Part shown: positions 1 to 9,113 of the stretch, piece by piece
How positions within the stretch are numbered: position 1 is the first letter of the stretch
How the letters are laid out: the number at the start of each line of letters is the position of its first letter
NCBI RefSeq assembly: GCF_024124905.1
Contig: NZ_JAMXST010000001.1
Span: 496,001 to 560,000, forward strand
From: Cellulosimicrobium cellulans
GTDB taxonomy: Bacteria; Actinomycetota; Actinomycetes; Actinomycetales; Cellulomonadaceae
Direction of reading: 5' to 3'
DNA length: 64,000 nt
Notes under the pieces: generated by a model
The model's input: the letters and a program-made list of their open reading frames with translations, nothing else
What the model was told of the DNA's origin: nothing
The model's database searches: none
Made by a program: the position numbers and the translations under genes

Positions 1-1965
1 CGCCGTCCGCGCGGTGTCGTCGGTGGCGTCCGCGCGCTCCTGCTCGCGCCGCTCCGCCTCGCGGGCGTAGGCCGTCGCGAGCTCGCGGTAGCCCCGGTCG
101 CGCGCGAGGAGCTCGTCGTGCGTCCCGACATCGACCACGCGGCCGGACTCGACGTGCACGACGACGTCCGCGAGCGCGACGCTCGACATGCGGTAGGCCA
201 CCATGACGACGGTCGGGCGGTCGGCCCCCTCGCGGGCGAGGCCCGCGAGGATCTGCTGCTCGACCCGCGGGTCGACCGCGGACGTCGCGTCGTCGAGGAC
301 GAGCAGGCGCGGGCGACGCACGAGGGCGCGTGCGATGGCGAGCCGCTGGCGCTGGCCGCCGGACAGGTTCGCCCCGCGCTCCCCCAGCGGCGCGTCGAGG
401 CCCTCCGGCAGTCGCGCGACGACGTCGTCGACGCGCGCCAGGCGCAGCGCCTCCCAGACCTGGTCGTCGTCCGGGCCCGCGTCGCCGTCGTCGGCGAGCG
501 TGACGTTCGCCCGCACGGAGTCCTCGAAGACGAAGGCCTGCTGGGCCACGAGGGCGACCTGGGACGTCAGGTCGGCCTCGCGCACGTCCCGCACGTCCGT
601 GGCGTCGAGCAGCACCCGGCCGCGCGTGGGGTCGGAGAGGCGGGCGAGCAGCGACACGAGCGTCGTCTTGCCCGCACCCGTCGGGCCGACGACCGCGACC
701 GTCGTCCCGGGGTCGACCTCGAGGTCGATCCCGTCGAGCAGCGTGATCGCTCGGCCGCCCGCGCGGACGTCCACGCCGACGCCCTCGAGGCGCACGCCCA
801 GCCCGGAGCCCCCGCCGGGGAGCCCGCCGGTCCCGGGTCGCAGCACGCCGCCCGCGTCGACGACGCGGCTGATGCGCTCGTACCCGACGAGGGCGCGCGG
901 GAGCTCACCGAGCACCCACCCGAACGCCCGGACGGGGACGGCCATGATCGTGAGGAGGTAGGCGGCGGTGACGATGTCGCCCGCCGCGACGCCGCCCGAG
1001 GTGAGCCGGACGGTCCCGACGGCCAGGACGAGGAGCGTGCCGAGCGACGGCAGCAGCTCGATGACCGGGTCGAAGAACGCCCGGACGACGCCGACGCGCA
1101 CGTTCGCGGCGCGCAGCTCGTCGGTGCGCTCGGCGAAGCGCCGCTCCTCGCGGTCCGCGGTCCCGAGCGACGTGACGAGCAGCGCCGCCTCGAAGCTCTC
1201 GTGCGCGACGTCCGAGACCTCGGCCCGGAGCTGCTGCGCGCGCGTGATCGCGGGCGACATGTGGCGCTGGAAGACGATGTTCACGGCGATCGCGAGCGGG
1301 ATGACGATCAGTGCCGCGCACGCGAGCCACACGTCCACGCGGAACAGCATCACGGCCGCGACGCCGATCATGACGACGACACCGAGCGCGAACGGGAGCG
1401 GGTTGAACACGCCCGTCGCCGCCTCGACGTCGGAGTTCGCGTTGGACAGGAGCTGCCCGGCGGGGTGCGAGCGGTGCCACGACATGGGCAGGCGCAGGTA
1501 CTGGCGCGTCACCGCGGTGCGGTGCCGCGCCTGGAGCGCGGCGTACCCGTTGCCCGCGAAGATGCGGCGCGCGGCCACGCTCGCCGCGAGGGAGACCGCG
1601 ATGCCGGCGAGGACGAGGCCCGCGACCCAGATGCGGCCGCGCGCGGCCTCGTCGCCCGCGATCGCGGGGACGACGACCTCGTCGGTCGCGGTGCCGATCG
1701 CGCTGCTCACGGCGACGGTGAGCGCGCCGAAGAGCGCGGACGACCCGATCGCGAGGGCGTAGGTGCGCGGCTCGTCGCGGATGCCGCGGCCCATGAGGGC
1801 CAGCGACCGGCGCACCCGGGACCCGGTCAGGGCGTGCGGGCGCCGGACGCTCGGCTCGTCGGGGAGCAGGTCCCGGGGCGGGTCGGGCCGGTCCGTCGGA
1901 GCCGGCAGGTCGGTCGGGGCGGGCGGGGCGTCGGCGCCGGTGGGGCGCGTCCTGCTGCCGGGCAC
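1..1965 (-). CDS. ABC exporter half-transporter (permease plus ATPase), cut by left edge
   Basis: Fused membrane and ATPase domains of a multidrug/lipid-type ABC exporter; 655 codons are visible and the C-terminus lies outside the window. After a Pro-rich cytoplasmic start come six likely membrane helices (about residues 75-380), then the nucleotide-binding domain: Walker A GPTGAGKTT (427-435), signature LSGGQ (534-538) and Walker B ending LVLDD. The catalytic glutamate after Walker B is Asp559 and the H-loop histidine is Tyr591 (VAYRMSS). Both changes mark a degenerate ATP site, as in one half of heterodimeric exporters, so a partner is expected beyond the left edge. GTG start chosen for the GAGGA ribosome site just upstream. 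It lies 122 bp after hisF on the same strand. Confidence 0.9.
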   Translation of the reverse strand, partial: MPGSRTRPTGADAPPAPTDLPAPTDRPDPPRDLLPDEPSVRRPHALTGSRVRRSLALMGRGIRDEPRTYALAIGSSALFGALTVAVSSAIGTATDEVVVPAIAGDEAARGRIWVAGLVLAGIAVSLAASVAARRIFAGNGYAALQARHRTAVTRQYLRLPMSWHRSHPAGQLLSNANSDVEAATGVFNPLPFALGVVVMIGVAAVMLFRVDVWLACAALIVIPLAIAVNIVFQRHMSPAITRAQQLRAEVSDVAHESFEAALLVTSLGTADREERRFAERTDELRAANVRVGVVRAFFDPVIELLPSLGTLLVLAVGTVRLTSGGVAAGDIVTAAYLLTIMAVPVRAFGWVLGELPRALVGYERISRVVDAGGVLRPGTGGLPGGGSGLGVRLEGVGVDVRAGGRAITLLDGIDLEVDPGTTVAVVGPTGAGKTTLVSLLARLSDPTRGRVLLDATDVRDVREADLTSQVALVAQQAFVFEDSVRANVTLADDGDAGPDDDQVWEALRLARVDDVVARLPEGLDAPLGERGANLSGGQRQRLAIARALVRRPRLLVLDDATSAVDPRVEQQILAGLAREGADRPTVVMVAYRMSSVALADVVVHVESGRVVDVGTHDELLARDRGYRELATAYAREAERREQERADATDDTARTA

Positions 1966-2087
1966 GGGACGGTCCTCGTCTTTCGTTCAGGGGTTGCACG
2001 ATCTTCTCATGCGCCCCTGACACGCCCCGACGGAGCTCTGCCGACGGGCGACGACGGAGCCGGACCTCCGCCCTGCCCGAGGGTGGC

Positions 2088-2858
2088 TCAGCGCACCTCG
2101 ACGCCCTGCGCGCGCATCGCGTCCTTGACCTGGGCGACCGTCAGGGCACCGAAGTGGAAGACGCTCGCGGCCAGCACCGCGTCGGCCCCGGCGCGCGCGG
2201 CGGCCACGAAGTGCTCGGGCGTCCCCGCCCCGCCGCTCGCGACGAGCGGGACCCGGACCTCGGAGCGCACCGCCGCGAGCATCTCGAGGTCGAAGCCCGC
2301 GGTCGTCCCGTCGGCGTCCATCGAGTTGAGGAGGATCTCGCCCGCCCCGAGCCCCGCAGCGCGCGCGGCCCACTCCACGGCGTCGATCCCGGTCCCCCGA
2401 CGCCCGCCGTGGGTCGTGACCTCGTACCCGGAGTCGGTGCGCACGTCGCCCGTCGTGCGCCGCGCGTCGACGGACAGGACCAGCACCTGGCTGCCGAAGC
2501 GGTCCGCGATCTCGGCGATGAGCTCCGGGCGGGCGATCGCCGCCGTGTTCACGCCGACCTTGTCCGCTCCCGCGCGCAGGAGGCGGTCCACGTCCTCCGC
2601 CGAGCGCACGCCGCCGCCGACGGTGAGCGGCACGAAGACCTGCTCCGCGGTGCGCCGCACGACGTCGTACGTCGTCTCGCGGTTCCCCGACGACGCCGAG
2701 ACGTCGAGGAACGTCAGCTCGTCCGCGCCCTCGGCGTCGTACCGCGAGGCGAGCTCGACGGGGTCGCCCGCGTCGCGCAGGTTCTCGAAGTTGACGCCCT
2801 TGACGACGCGCCCCGCGTCGACGTCGAGGCACGGGATCACGCGGATCGCGACGGTCAT
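2088..2858 (-). CDS. hisF: Imidazole glycerol phosphate synthase subunit HisF
   Basis: Cyclase subunit of IGP synthase: with HisH-derived ammonia it converts PRFAR to imidazole glycerol phosphate and AICAR in histidine biosynthesis. It is 256 residues, normal for the family. The opening [16 protein letters not shown] carries catalytic Asp12 and the second catalytic aspartate is Asp131 (LSVDARR); phosphate-binding glycine loops such as LTVGGGVRS (79-86) fit a beta/alpha barrel. The ATG overlaps the stop of the FKBP gene by four bases (ATGA) and follows an AAGGAGA ribosome site, so the two are translationally coupled. No other his gene is in view, so hisF is separated from the rest of its pathway here. 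Confidence 0.97.
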   Translation of the reverse strand: MTVAIRVIPCLDVDAGRVVKGVNFENLRDAGDPVELASRYDAEGADELTFLDVSASSGNRETTYDVVRRTAEQVFVPLTVGGGVRSAEDVDRLLRAGADKVGVNTAAIARPELIAEIADRFGSQVLVLSVDARRTTGDVRTDSGYEVTTHGGRRGTGIDAVEWAARAAGLGAGEILLNSMDADGTTAGFDLEMLAAVRSEVRVPLVASGGAGTPEHFVAAARAGADAVLAASVFHFGALTVAQVKDAMRAQGVEVR

Positions 2859-3889
2859 GAGGACTCTCCTTGGTCGGCCGGCGCGTCGCCGGTCGTGTCG
2901 GTACCGGCGCCGTCGGTGCCGCCCTCGGCGGCCTCCTCGGCGGTCACCGGGAACTGGGCGTCGAGGATGTCCACGACGTAGACGAGCGTCTCGCCCGCGA
3001 GCGGGTTGGCCGTCTCGCCGTAGGCGAGGTCCGGCGGCACGACGAGCAGCACCTGGCTCCCCACGGACTGCTCCAGGAGGCCCTGCTCCCACCCCTCGAT
3101 CACCTCGCCGATCCCGATCATGATCGACAGGGGCGCGGTGTCGTCGGTCCAGGTCGTGTCGAAGACCCCGCCGTCGGACCAGCGCACGCCCGTGTAGCGG
3201 ACCGTGACGACCTGGCCGACCTCGACCTGGCGGCCGTCGCCGCGAATCAGCGGCTGCACGACGAGCCCGCCCGGCGCGGCCGTGTCGGGCGGGATCGCGA
3301 CGCTCGGCGCGCCGTCCTCGGCGAGCGTGACGGTCGGCAGGCCCTCGACCGGCGCGACCGCCTCGCCCGACGCCCGGGTCGGGAGCACGTCCACGACCAG
3401 CGCGACGGGGACGCCGTCGTCCTCCTCGAGCCGCAGGAGGCGCGCGCCCACCCGCTGGCCGCGCAGGAGGTCGCGCAGGTCCCGCCCGACCGACTCGTCC
3501 GTCAGCGTGCGCCAGCGCGGCGCGTCGGTGTAGGTGTTCTGGAGCACCGTTCCGTCGCTGACGTCCTGCGCGTACAGGTTGAGCAGGAGCGGACCGCCGT
3601 CGACGAGCTCGGCGCCGGCGCCCGGCCACACCACCTCCGAGGACGCCTCCGGCACGTCGAGCGGGGCGCGGTACTGCAGCTCCGGGGGCGCGCCGGAGGA
3701 CCCGACGACCGTGAGGTCGGTGTTCAGCGGGGTCGGCGTCGCGTCCTCGGGCTCGGTGCAGGCGGCGAGGGCGAGCGACGCGACGAGCGCCACGAGCAGT
3801 GCGAGCGCCCCCCGGGCTCCGGGCGCACGACGACGAGCGGACCGGAGGCCCGGCACGGGGCGCCCGGTCGGAGGAACCAGGTTCGTCAC
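2855..3889 (-). CDS. Lipoprotein FKBP-type peptidyl-prolyl isomerase, apparently with tandem domains
   Basis: 344-residue exported foldase. Signal peptide with lipobox LALAAC (Cys44) predicts lipid anchoring outside the membrane. The C-terminal FKBP domain (about 215-315) has the typical [20 protein letters not shown] start, the [20 protein letters not shown] centre and [10 protein letters not shown], ending in VYVVDIL. Residues about 70-190 follow the same plan in degenerate form ([20 protein letters not shown], later [11 protein letters not shown] and VALVVDVLP), suggesting a second, probably inactive FKBP domain. It ends in an acidic Glu/Gly/Thr tail. It starts 13 bp after pafA and overlaps hisF, so it is probably transcribed with the proteasome genes although its product is extracytoplasmic. 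Confidence 0.9.
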   Translation of the reverse strand: MTNLVPPTGRPVPGLRSARRRAPGARGALALLVALVASLALAACTEPEDATPTPLNTDLTVVGSSGAPPELQYRAPLDVPEASSEVVWPGAGAELVDGGPLLLNLYAQDVSDGTVLQNTYTDAPRWRTLTDESVGRDLRDLLRGQRVGARLLRLEEDDGVPVALVVDVLPTRASGEAVAPVEGLPTVTLAEDGAPSVAIPPDTAAPGGLVVQPLIRGDGRQVEVGQVVTVRYTGVRWSDGGVFDTTWTDDTAPLSIMIGIGEVIEGWEQGLLEQSVGSQVLLVVPPDLAYGETANPLAGETLVYVVDILDAQFPVTAEEAAEGGTDGAGTDTTGDAPADQGESS

Positions 3890-3902
3890 ATCACGTCCCG
3901 CA

Positions 3903-5264
3903 TCACATCGACTCGATGAGGCGCTCCACGCGCTCGTCGACGTTCCGGAACGGGTCCTTGCACAGGACCGTGCGCTGCGCCTGGTCGTTGAGCTTGAGGT
4001 GCACCCAGTCGACCGTGTAGTCCCGGCGTGCCTCCTGGGCGGCGCGCACGAAGTCGCCGCGCAGCTTGGCGCGCGTCGTCTGCGGCGGGACCGCCGTCGA
4101 CTCGAAGACCTCGAGGTCCGTCGTGACGCGCTCGACCATCCCGCGCGCGGCCAGGAGGTTGTACAGCCCCTCGGTCCGCGAGATGTCGTGGTACGCGAGG
4201 TCCAGGCGCGCGATCCGCGGGTCGTCGAGCTCGAGCCCGTGCTTGGCCTGGTACCGCTGGATCAGCCGGTACTTGATGACCCAGTCGAGCTCGCGGTCGA
4301 CCAGCGAGAGGTCGCCCGTCTCCAGGGCGCGAAGCCCTCGCTCCCACAGGTCGAGGACCTGCTTGACGACCGGCGTGGGCGAGACGTCCTGCTCGACGAA
4401 CTCCTTCACCCGCTGCAGGTACTCGCCCTGCAGGTCGATCGCGGTGACGGTCCGTCCGCTCGCGAGCTGGACCGGCTGCTTGCCGGTCATGTCGTGGCTG
4501 ATCTCGCGGATCGACCGGATCGGGTTCTCGAGCGCGAGGTCGCGCATGGGCACGCCCGCCTCGACCATGCGCAGGATGAGGTCGGTCGTGCCGACCTTGA
4601 GCATCGTCGTCGTCTCCGCCATGGACGAGTCGCCGACGATGACGTGCAGCCGCCGGTAGCTCTCGGCGTCGGCGTGCGGCTCGTCGCGCGTGTTGATGAT
4701 CGGGCGGGACCGGGTCGTCGCGCTGGAGACCGCCTCCCAGATGTGGTCGGCGCGCTGCGACAGGCAGTACACCGCGCCGCGCGGCGTCGTGAGGACCTTG
4801 CCCGCGCCCGTGAGCACCTGGCGGGTGATGAGGAACGGGACGAGCACGTCCGACAGGCGCGAGAAGTCGCCCTGGCGCCGCACGAGGTAGTTCTCGTGGC
4901 ACCCGTACGAGTTCCCCGCCGAGTCGGTGTTGTTCTTGAACAGGTGGATGCGGCCGGGCAGGCCCTCGTGCTCGAGGCGCTGCTGCGCGTCCGCGACGAG
5001 ACCCTCCAGGATCCGCTCCCCGCCGCGGTCGTACGCGACGAGCTGGTGCACGTCGTCGCACTCCGCCGTCGCGTACTCGGGGTGCGAGCCGACGTCGAGG
5101 TACAGGCGCGACCCGTTGCGCAGGAAGACGTTCGACGACCGGCCCCACGCCACCACCTTGCGGAACAGGTAGCGCGCCACCTCGTCCGCCGACAGCCCGC
5201 GGCCGTCGTCGGACGCGCACGTCACGCCATACTCCGTCTCCAGCCCGAAGATCCTGCGGTCCAT
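3903..5264 (-). CDS. pafA: Pup--protein ligase PafA
   Basis: Attaches Pup through its C-terminal glutamate to lysines of target proteins using ATP, in the cytoplasm. 453 residues, full length. Glutamine-synthetase-like fold: the GLETEYG opening supplies ATP/Mg glutamates, and [18 protein letters not shown] contains the catalytic aspartate Asp57. The blocks [33 protein letters not shown] and the C-terminal [20 protein letters not shown] match PafA and distinguish it from Dop. It starts six bases after prcA, and FKBP follows 13 bases later, so it sits inside the proteasome operon. Confidence 0.98.
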   Translation of the reverse strand: MDRRIFGLETEYGVTCASDDGRGLSADEVARYLFRKVVAWGRSSNVFLRNGSRLYLDVGSHPEYATAECDDVHQLVAYDRGGERILEGLVADAQQRLEHEGLPGRIHLFKNNTDSAGNSYGCHENYLVRRQGDFSRLSDVLVPFLITRQVLTGAGKVLTTPRGAVYCLSQRADHIWEAVSSATTRSRPIINTRDEPHADAESYRRLHVIVGDSSMAETTTMLKVGTTDLILRMVEAGVPMRDLALENPIRSIREISHDMTGKQPVQLASGRTVTAIDLQGEYLQRVKEFVEQDVSPTPVVKQVLDLWERGLRALETGDLSLVDRELDWVIKYRLIQRYQAKHGLELDDPRIARLDLAYHDISRTEGLYNLLAARGMVERVTTDLEVFESTAVPPQTTRAKLRGDFVRAAQEARRDYTVDWVHLKLNDQAQRTVLCKDPFRNVDERVERLIESM

Positions 5265-5270
5265 GCGGTC

Positions 5271-6002
5271 CTACCCCTCGTCCGTCGCGGCACCGGTGTC
5301 GGTCGCGTCGTCCGCGAGCAGGTCCTCGAGGGCCTGCCCGGACAGCCGCCGGAAGGCGCGTCGCGGGCGCGTGCGGTCCAGGACGGCCACCTCGAGCTGG
5401 GCGGCCGGGATGGTCCGCACCTCCTCGCCGTCGCCGCCCGACCCGAGCGCGCGCACGGCGAGGCGCAGGACCTCGGCCAGCCCCAGACCCGGCTGCCACG
5501 CGTCCTGGAGCACGCGGCCGAGCTGGTCGGCCTGCCCGCCCATGACGACGACGCCCTGCTCGTCCGCGACCGACCCGTCGTAGGAGATCCGGTAGAGCTG
5601 GTCCTGCGCCGCGGTCCGGCCGACCTCCGCGACGACGAGCTCGACCTCGAGCGGCTTGGACTCCGTGGTGAACACCGTGCCCAGGGTCTGGGCGTAGGCG
5701 TTCGCGAGACCGCGGGCGTTGACGTCGGTGCGGTCGTACGAGTAGCCGCGCAGGTCCGCGTAGCGCACCCCCGCGACCCGCAGGTTCTCGAACTCGTTGT
5801 ACTTGCCCACCGCGGCGAACGCGATGCGGTCGTAGATCTCCGAGATCTTGTGCAGCGCGCGCGACGGGTTCTCCGTGGCGAACGCGATCCCGTCCTCGTA
5901 GGCGAGGACCACGACGGACCGGCCGCGCGCGATGCCCTTGCGCGCGAAGTCCGCCCGGTCCTTCATGAGCTGCTCGGGCGAGACGTAGAAGGGCATGTTC
6001 AC
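5271..6002 (-). CDS. prcA: Proteasome alpha subunit
   Basis: Structural ring subunit of the 20S proteasome, gating substrate entry and docking the Arc/Mpa ATPase. 243 residues. The start ([20 protein letters not shown]) matches actinobacterial alpha subunits, and the chain lacks the catalytic N-terminal threonine. The GTG start is preferred because a GGGAGGTGA ribosome site lies six bases upstream and the GTG overlaps the prcB stop (GTGA); an ATG two codons later is too far from that site. The tail is Asp/Thr-rich ([13 protein letters not shown]); the HbYX docking motif is on the ATPase instead. Confidence 0.97.
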   Translation of the reverse strand: MNMPFYVSPEQLMKDRADFARKGIARGRSVVVLAYEDGIAFATENPSRALHKISEIYDRIAFAAVGKYNEFENLRVAGVRYADLRGYSYDRTDVNARGLANAYAQTLGTVFTTESKPLEVELVVAEVGRTAAQDQLYRISYDGSVADEQGVVVMGGQADQLGRVLQDAWQPGLGLAEVLRLAVRALGSGGDGEEVRTIPAAQLEVAVLDRTRPRRAFRRLSGQALEDLLADDATDTGAATDEG

Positions 6003-6934
6003 TCGGCGTCACCTCCCGACGCGGGGCCCTGCGACAGGTCGTGCGGCTGGTCGTGCGGGACGGCCTCGGCGTTCGTCGCCGCGGGGCCGCGGCGCGGCAC
6101 GCCCGTGCCGGACCGCTCGGCCACGATCTGCTCGACGACGGCGGCGAGCTCGTCGTCCGGGACGCGCTCGTAGCCGTCCCGGGTCACGACCGCGACGACG
6201 GGCCAGATCCGGCGCACCGGGTCGGGACCGCCCGTGGCGGAGTCGTCGTCCGCCGCGTCGTACAGGGCCTCGACCGCCACGCGCACGGACGCGTCCCGGT
6301 CGAGCTCGGTGCGCCAGAGCTTCTTCAGCGAGCTCCGCGCGAACACCGAACCGGAGCCCACCGAGTGGTAGGCGCGCTCCTCGTACCGGCCGCCGGTCAC
6401 GTCGTAGGAGAAGATGCGGCCCGTGGCCCGGTCGAGGTCGAACCCGGCGAACAGCGGGACCACGGCGAGGCCCTGCATCGCGAGGCCGAGGTTCTGCCGG
6501 ATCATCGTGGACAGCCGGTTCGCCTTGCCGTCCAGCGAGAGCAGGGTGCCCTCGATCTTCTCGTAGTGCTCGAGCTCGAGCTGGAACAGGCGCACGAGCT
6601 CGACCGCGATGCCCGCCGTCCCCGCGATCCCGACCGCCGAGAACTCGTCCGCGGGGAAGACCTTCTCGATCTCACGGTTCGCGATCATCGAACCCATCGT
6701 CGCGCGACGGTCGCCCGCCATCACGACGCCGCCCGCGACGCCCTCCGCGCCGAACGTGAGCGCCACGATCGTCGTCGCGTGCGGCGCGTCGGGCGCCGCG
6801 CCCCCGGACGTGTGCCCGGCGGTGCGGTGCGACGGCAGCAGGTCGGGGGCGTGCCCGGACAGGAAGTCCAGGAAGGACGACGACCCGGGGGTCGTGAAGG
6901 CGTCGGGCAGACGCCCTGGCTGGTCCGTGCTCAT
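5999..6934 (-). CDS. prcB: Proteasome beta subunit (catalytic)
   Basis: Threonine protease subunit of the 20S core. 311 residues as translated, including a propeptide of about 53 residues that is removed to free Thr54 (PHA then TTIVALTF) as nucleophile and N-terminus. Active-site neighbours are present: GDRRATMG, the lysine in REIEKVFP, and [14 protein letters not shown] and [17 protein letters not shown] further on. Compared with the M. tuberculosis protein there is Ala rather than Gly before the catalytic Thr and a few extra residues (GAEG) before [10 protein letters not shown]. The C-terminus has about 30 extra low-complexity residues. It lies 19 bp after pup and overlaps prcA by four bases. 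Confidence 0.97.
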   Translation of the reverse strand: MSTDQPGRLPDAFTTPGSSSFLDFLSGHAPDLLPSHRTAGHTSGGAAPDAPHATTIVALTFGAEGVAGGVVMAGDRRATMGSMIANREIEKVFPADEFSAVGIAGTAGIAVELVRLFQLELEHYEKIEGTLLSLDGKANRLSTMIRQNLGLAMQGLAVVPLFAGFDLDRATGRIFSYDVTGGRYEERAYHSVGSGSVFARSSLKKLWRTELDRDASVRVAVEALYDAADDDSATGGPDPVRRIWPVVAVVTRDGYERVPDDELAAVVEQIVAERSGTGVPRRGPAATNAEAVPHDQPHDLSQGPASGGDAE

Positions 6935-6953
6935 CGGGTTGCCGTCACCCTTC

Positions 6954-7154
6954 CTACTCGCCGCCCTTCTGGACGAAGCCCCGGACGAAGGACTCCGCGT
7001 TCGTCTCCAGCACCTCGTCGATCTCCTCGAGGAGCGCGTCGACCTCCGCCTCGCGCGACTGCGCCTGCGGCGCGACCGGGACCTCGGGGCCCTCGGGCTC
7101 GTCGTCGGGACGCCGGTCCTCGTGCGACGCGTGGGTGCGTTCGGTACCCGCCAT
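6954..7154 (-). CDS. pup: Prokaryotic ubiquitin-like protein Pup
   Basis: 66-residue protein tag joined to lysines by PafA and recognised by the Arc coiled coils. Disordered charged N-terminal half ([20 protein letters not shown]), then the conserved helix [26 protein letters not shown] split as usual for binding, ending FVQKGGE. The last codon before the stop is GAG, so the C-terminus is Glu rather than the Gln of mycobacterial Pup and is ready for ligation without deamidation. The ATG follows a GAGGAGG ribosome site; a longer upstream reading frame lacks family similarity. It leads prcB, prcA and pafA. Confidence 0.96.
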   Translation of the reverse strand: MAGTERTHASHEDRRPDDEPEGPEVPVAPQAQSREAEVDALLEEIDEVLETNAESFVRGFVQKGGE

Positions 7155-7289
7155 GGCTGCCTCCTCGTCCGTCGGCCCGGTGCCGCGCCGACGCTCTGTC
7201 CGTTCCAACCCGGTCGGGGCTCGCGCCCTTCCCGGCCCTGCTCGCACGCGGCGCCCGTTCCGCGAGGGGCGGGGCGCCGTCGTACGTCC

Positions 7290-7295
7290 AGCCTA
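7290..7295 (-). promoter_or_regulatory. Probable -10 box upstream of pup
   Basis: TAGGCT on the minus strand just past the dop stop, giving a pup leader of about 130 nt. No good -35 box is visible. It would let pup-prcB-prcA-pafA be transcribed apart from dop. Confidence 0.4.
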
Positions 7296-7306
7296 GTCGC
7301 CGCCGC

Positions 7307-8962
7307 TCACGACGGGCCTGCCAGACCCGCCAGGAGCGCCGCCGCGTCCGGGCTCGCGTCGAGCAGCGCGCCGATGTGCGCGCGCGTCCCTCGCAGCGGG
7401 TCCATCATCGGGACCCGCTGGAGCGACGGTGCTCCCTGGACGTCAAAGATCACCGAGTCCCAGCTCGCGGCCGAGACCTGGTCGCCGTAGCGGGCCATCA
7501 CCTCGCCGCGGAAGTACGCGCGCGTGTCCTCCGGGGCGTGGTGCACGGCGGCGCCGACCTCGCGCTCGGTGACGACCCGGTCGACCGCGCCCGCCGCGAG
7601 GAGCCGGTGGTAGATGCCGCGCTCCGGGCGCACGTCCGACCACTGGAGGTCCATCGCCGCGAGCCGCGGGTGGCCCCAGTCGAGCCCGTCGCGTTCCCGC
7701 AGCCGGTCGAGGAGCCGCAGCTTGGCGACCCACTCGACGTCGCGCGCGCACGCGGCGCGGTCCGTCCTCAGGCGCTCGAGCACGGAGGCCCATCGCGCGA
7801 GCACGTCGCGCGTGGGCGCGTCGACGCCGTCGGTGCCGGCGAGCAGCTCCGCCGCCTGCGTCGCCACGTCGAGGTACTCGCGCTGGACCTCCAGCGCCGT
7901 CAGCTCGCGCCCGTCGGCGAGGGTGAGCCGACGCGTGAGGTCCAGGTCGCGGCTGACCCGCTGCACGTCGGCCACCGGGTCCGCCAGCCGCAGGCCCGCG
8001 AGCCGCGACCGCACCTGCGGCCCCAGCTCCTCCAGGTGCTCGACGACGAACAGCACGAGCGACGTCGTCCCCGTCTTGAGGTAGGTCGCGGTCTCGAGCA
8101 TGTTCGCGTCGCCGATGATGAGGTGCAGCCGGCGCCAGCGCTGCCGGTCGGCGTGCGGCTCGTCGCGCGTGTTGACGATCGGGCGGCGCAGCGTCGTCTC
8201 CAGCCCGACCTCGGCCTCGACGTAGTCCGCGCGCTGGGAGATCTGGAACCCGTGCTCCTCGCCCGCGGGGCCGAGGCCGACGCGCCCCGAGCCGGCGAAC
8301 ACCTGCCGGGTCACGAGGAACGGCGTGAGCATCTCCACGAGCACCCCGAACGGGACGTCGCGGTCCACGAGGAAGTTCTCGTGCGTGCCGTAGCTCGCAC
8401 CCTTGCCGTCGACGTTGTTCTTGTAGAGCACGACGGACCCGCCGGGCACCTGGTCCAGCTCGCGCGACGCCGCGAGCATGACGCGCTCCCCCGCCACGTC
8501 CCAGCACACGACGTCGTGCGGCACCGTGACCTCGGGCGAGGAGTACTCCGGGTGCGCGTGGTCGACGTACAGCCGGGCGCCGTTCGTGAGGATGACGTTC
8601 GCGGCGCTCGGGTCGTCGTACTCCTCCGTCGTCGGCCGTGCGACCTCCTGGAGCGAGCCCTCGGCCGCCCCGCCCCCGGCGGGCTCCGCCACGGGCCCCG
8701 AGGGCGCGGGCCGGGTCGGGTCGTCGGTGAGCAGCGACGGGTGCGCCGACGCGCGCGGCACGTGGAACCCCCGTGCGTCCTGCAGCGGGTCCTCGTCGTC
8801 GTAGTCCCACCGGGCCCGGCCGCGGGCGCCGTCGCTCCGCGCGGCGAGCGCCCGGTAGGTCGTGACGACCTGGCTCGACAGGAGCATCGGGTTCGCCATC
8901 GGCTTCCCCGGCTGCAGGACGCCGTACTCGGTCTCGATCCCCATGACCCGTCGCACGCTCAC
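7307..8962 (-). CDS. dop: Pup deamidase/depupylase Dop
   Basis: Removes Pup from conjugates and, where Pup ends in Gln, deamidates it. Here Pup ends in Glu, so depupylation is the expected role. 551 residues, longer than the roughly 500 of M. tuberculosis Dop. GIETEYG and the GARLYVDHAHPEYSSPE block (catalytic Asp134) are intact, as are [33 protein letters not shown] and the closing SWDSVIFDV. The extra length is mainly a Pro/Gly/Ala-rich insertion near residues 78-112, in or beside the Dop loop. The GTG start is supported by a TAGGGT box six bases upstream (leaderless); an ATG six codons in also fits. Confidence 0.97.
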   Translation of the reverse strand: MSVRRVMGIETEYGVLQPGKPMANPMLLSSQVVTTYRALAARSDGARGRARWDYDDEDPLQDARGFHVPRASAHPSLLTDDPTRPAPSGPVAEPAGGGAAEGSLQEVARPTTEEYDDPSAANVILTNGARLYVDHAHPEYSSPEVTVPHDVVCWDVAGERVMLAASRELDQVPGGSVVLYKNNVDGKGASYGTHENFLVDRDVPFGVLVEMLTPFLVTRQVFAGSGRVGLGPAGEEHGFQISQRADYVEAEVGLETTLRRPIVNTRDEPHADRQRWRRLHLIIGDANMLETATYLKTGTTSLVLFVVEHLEELGPQVRSRLAGLRLADPVADVQRVSRDLDLTRRLTLADGRELTALEVQREYLDVATQAAELLAGTDGVDAPTRDVLARWASVLERLRTDRAACARDVEWVAKLRLLDRLRERDGLDWGHPRLAAMDLQWSDVRPERGIYHRLLAAGAVDRVVTEREVGAAVHHAPEDTRAYFRGEVMARYGDQVSAASWDSVIFDVQGAPSLQRVPMMDPLRGTRAHIGALLDASPDAAALLAGLAGPS

Positions 8963-8968
8963 GCGCTC

Positions 8969-8974
8969 ACCCTA
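8969..8974 (-). promoter_or_regulatory. Leaderless -10 box of dop
   Basis: TAGGGT six bases before the GTG start and no Shine-Dalgarno sequence, so transcription probably begins at or next to the start codon. Confidence 0.5.
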
Positions 8975-9036
8975 TGTCGGTCCTCCGACGGCGCGCGGAC
9001 CGTGTCCACCGACGACGGCCCCCTCCCACGCAGCGG

Positions 9037-9094
9037 CGAGACCCCGCCGGTGCGACGGCCCGCGCGAGCAGGTCGCCGACCCGACGGGGTCTCG
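9037..9094 (-). terminator. Possible terminator or structured spacer between arc and dop
   Basis: Perfect 10-bp inverted repeat (CGAGACCCCG at 9037-9046, complement at 9085-9094) around a GC-rich loop of 38 nt, just after the arc stop and before the dop promoter. There is no T-tract, so termination is uncertain. Confidence 0.35.
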
Positions 9095-9113
9095 GGGCGT
9101 CGGTCGGGCGGTC

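Noticed and set aside
118-3123. Long open frame on the plus strand (about 1000 codons)
   Set aside because: It is antisense to the ABC exporter, hisF and FKBP genes, is Arg/Asp-biased low complexity and matches no family; high GC leaves few stops.
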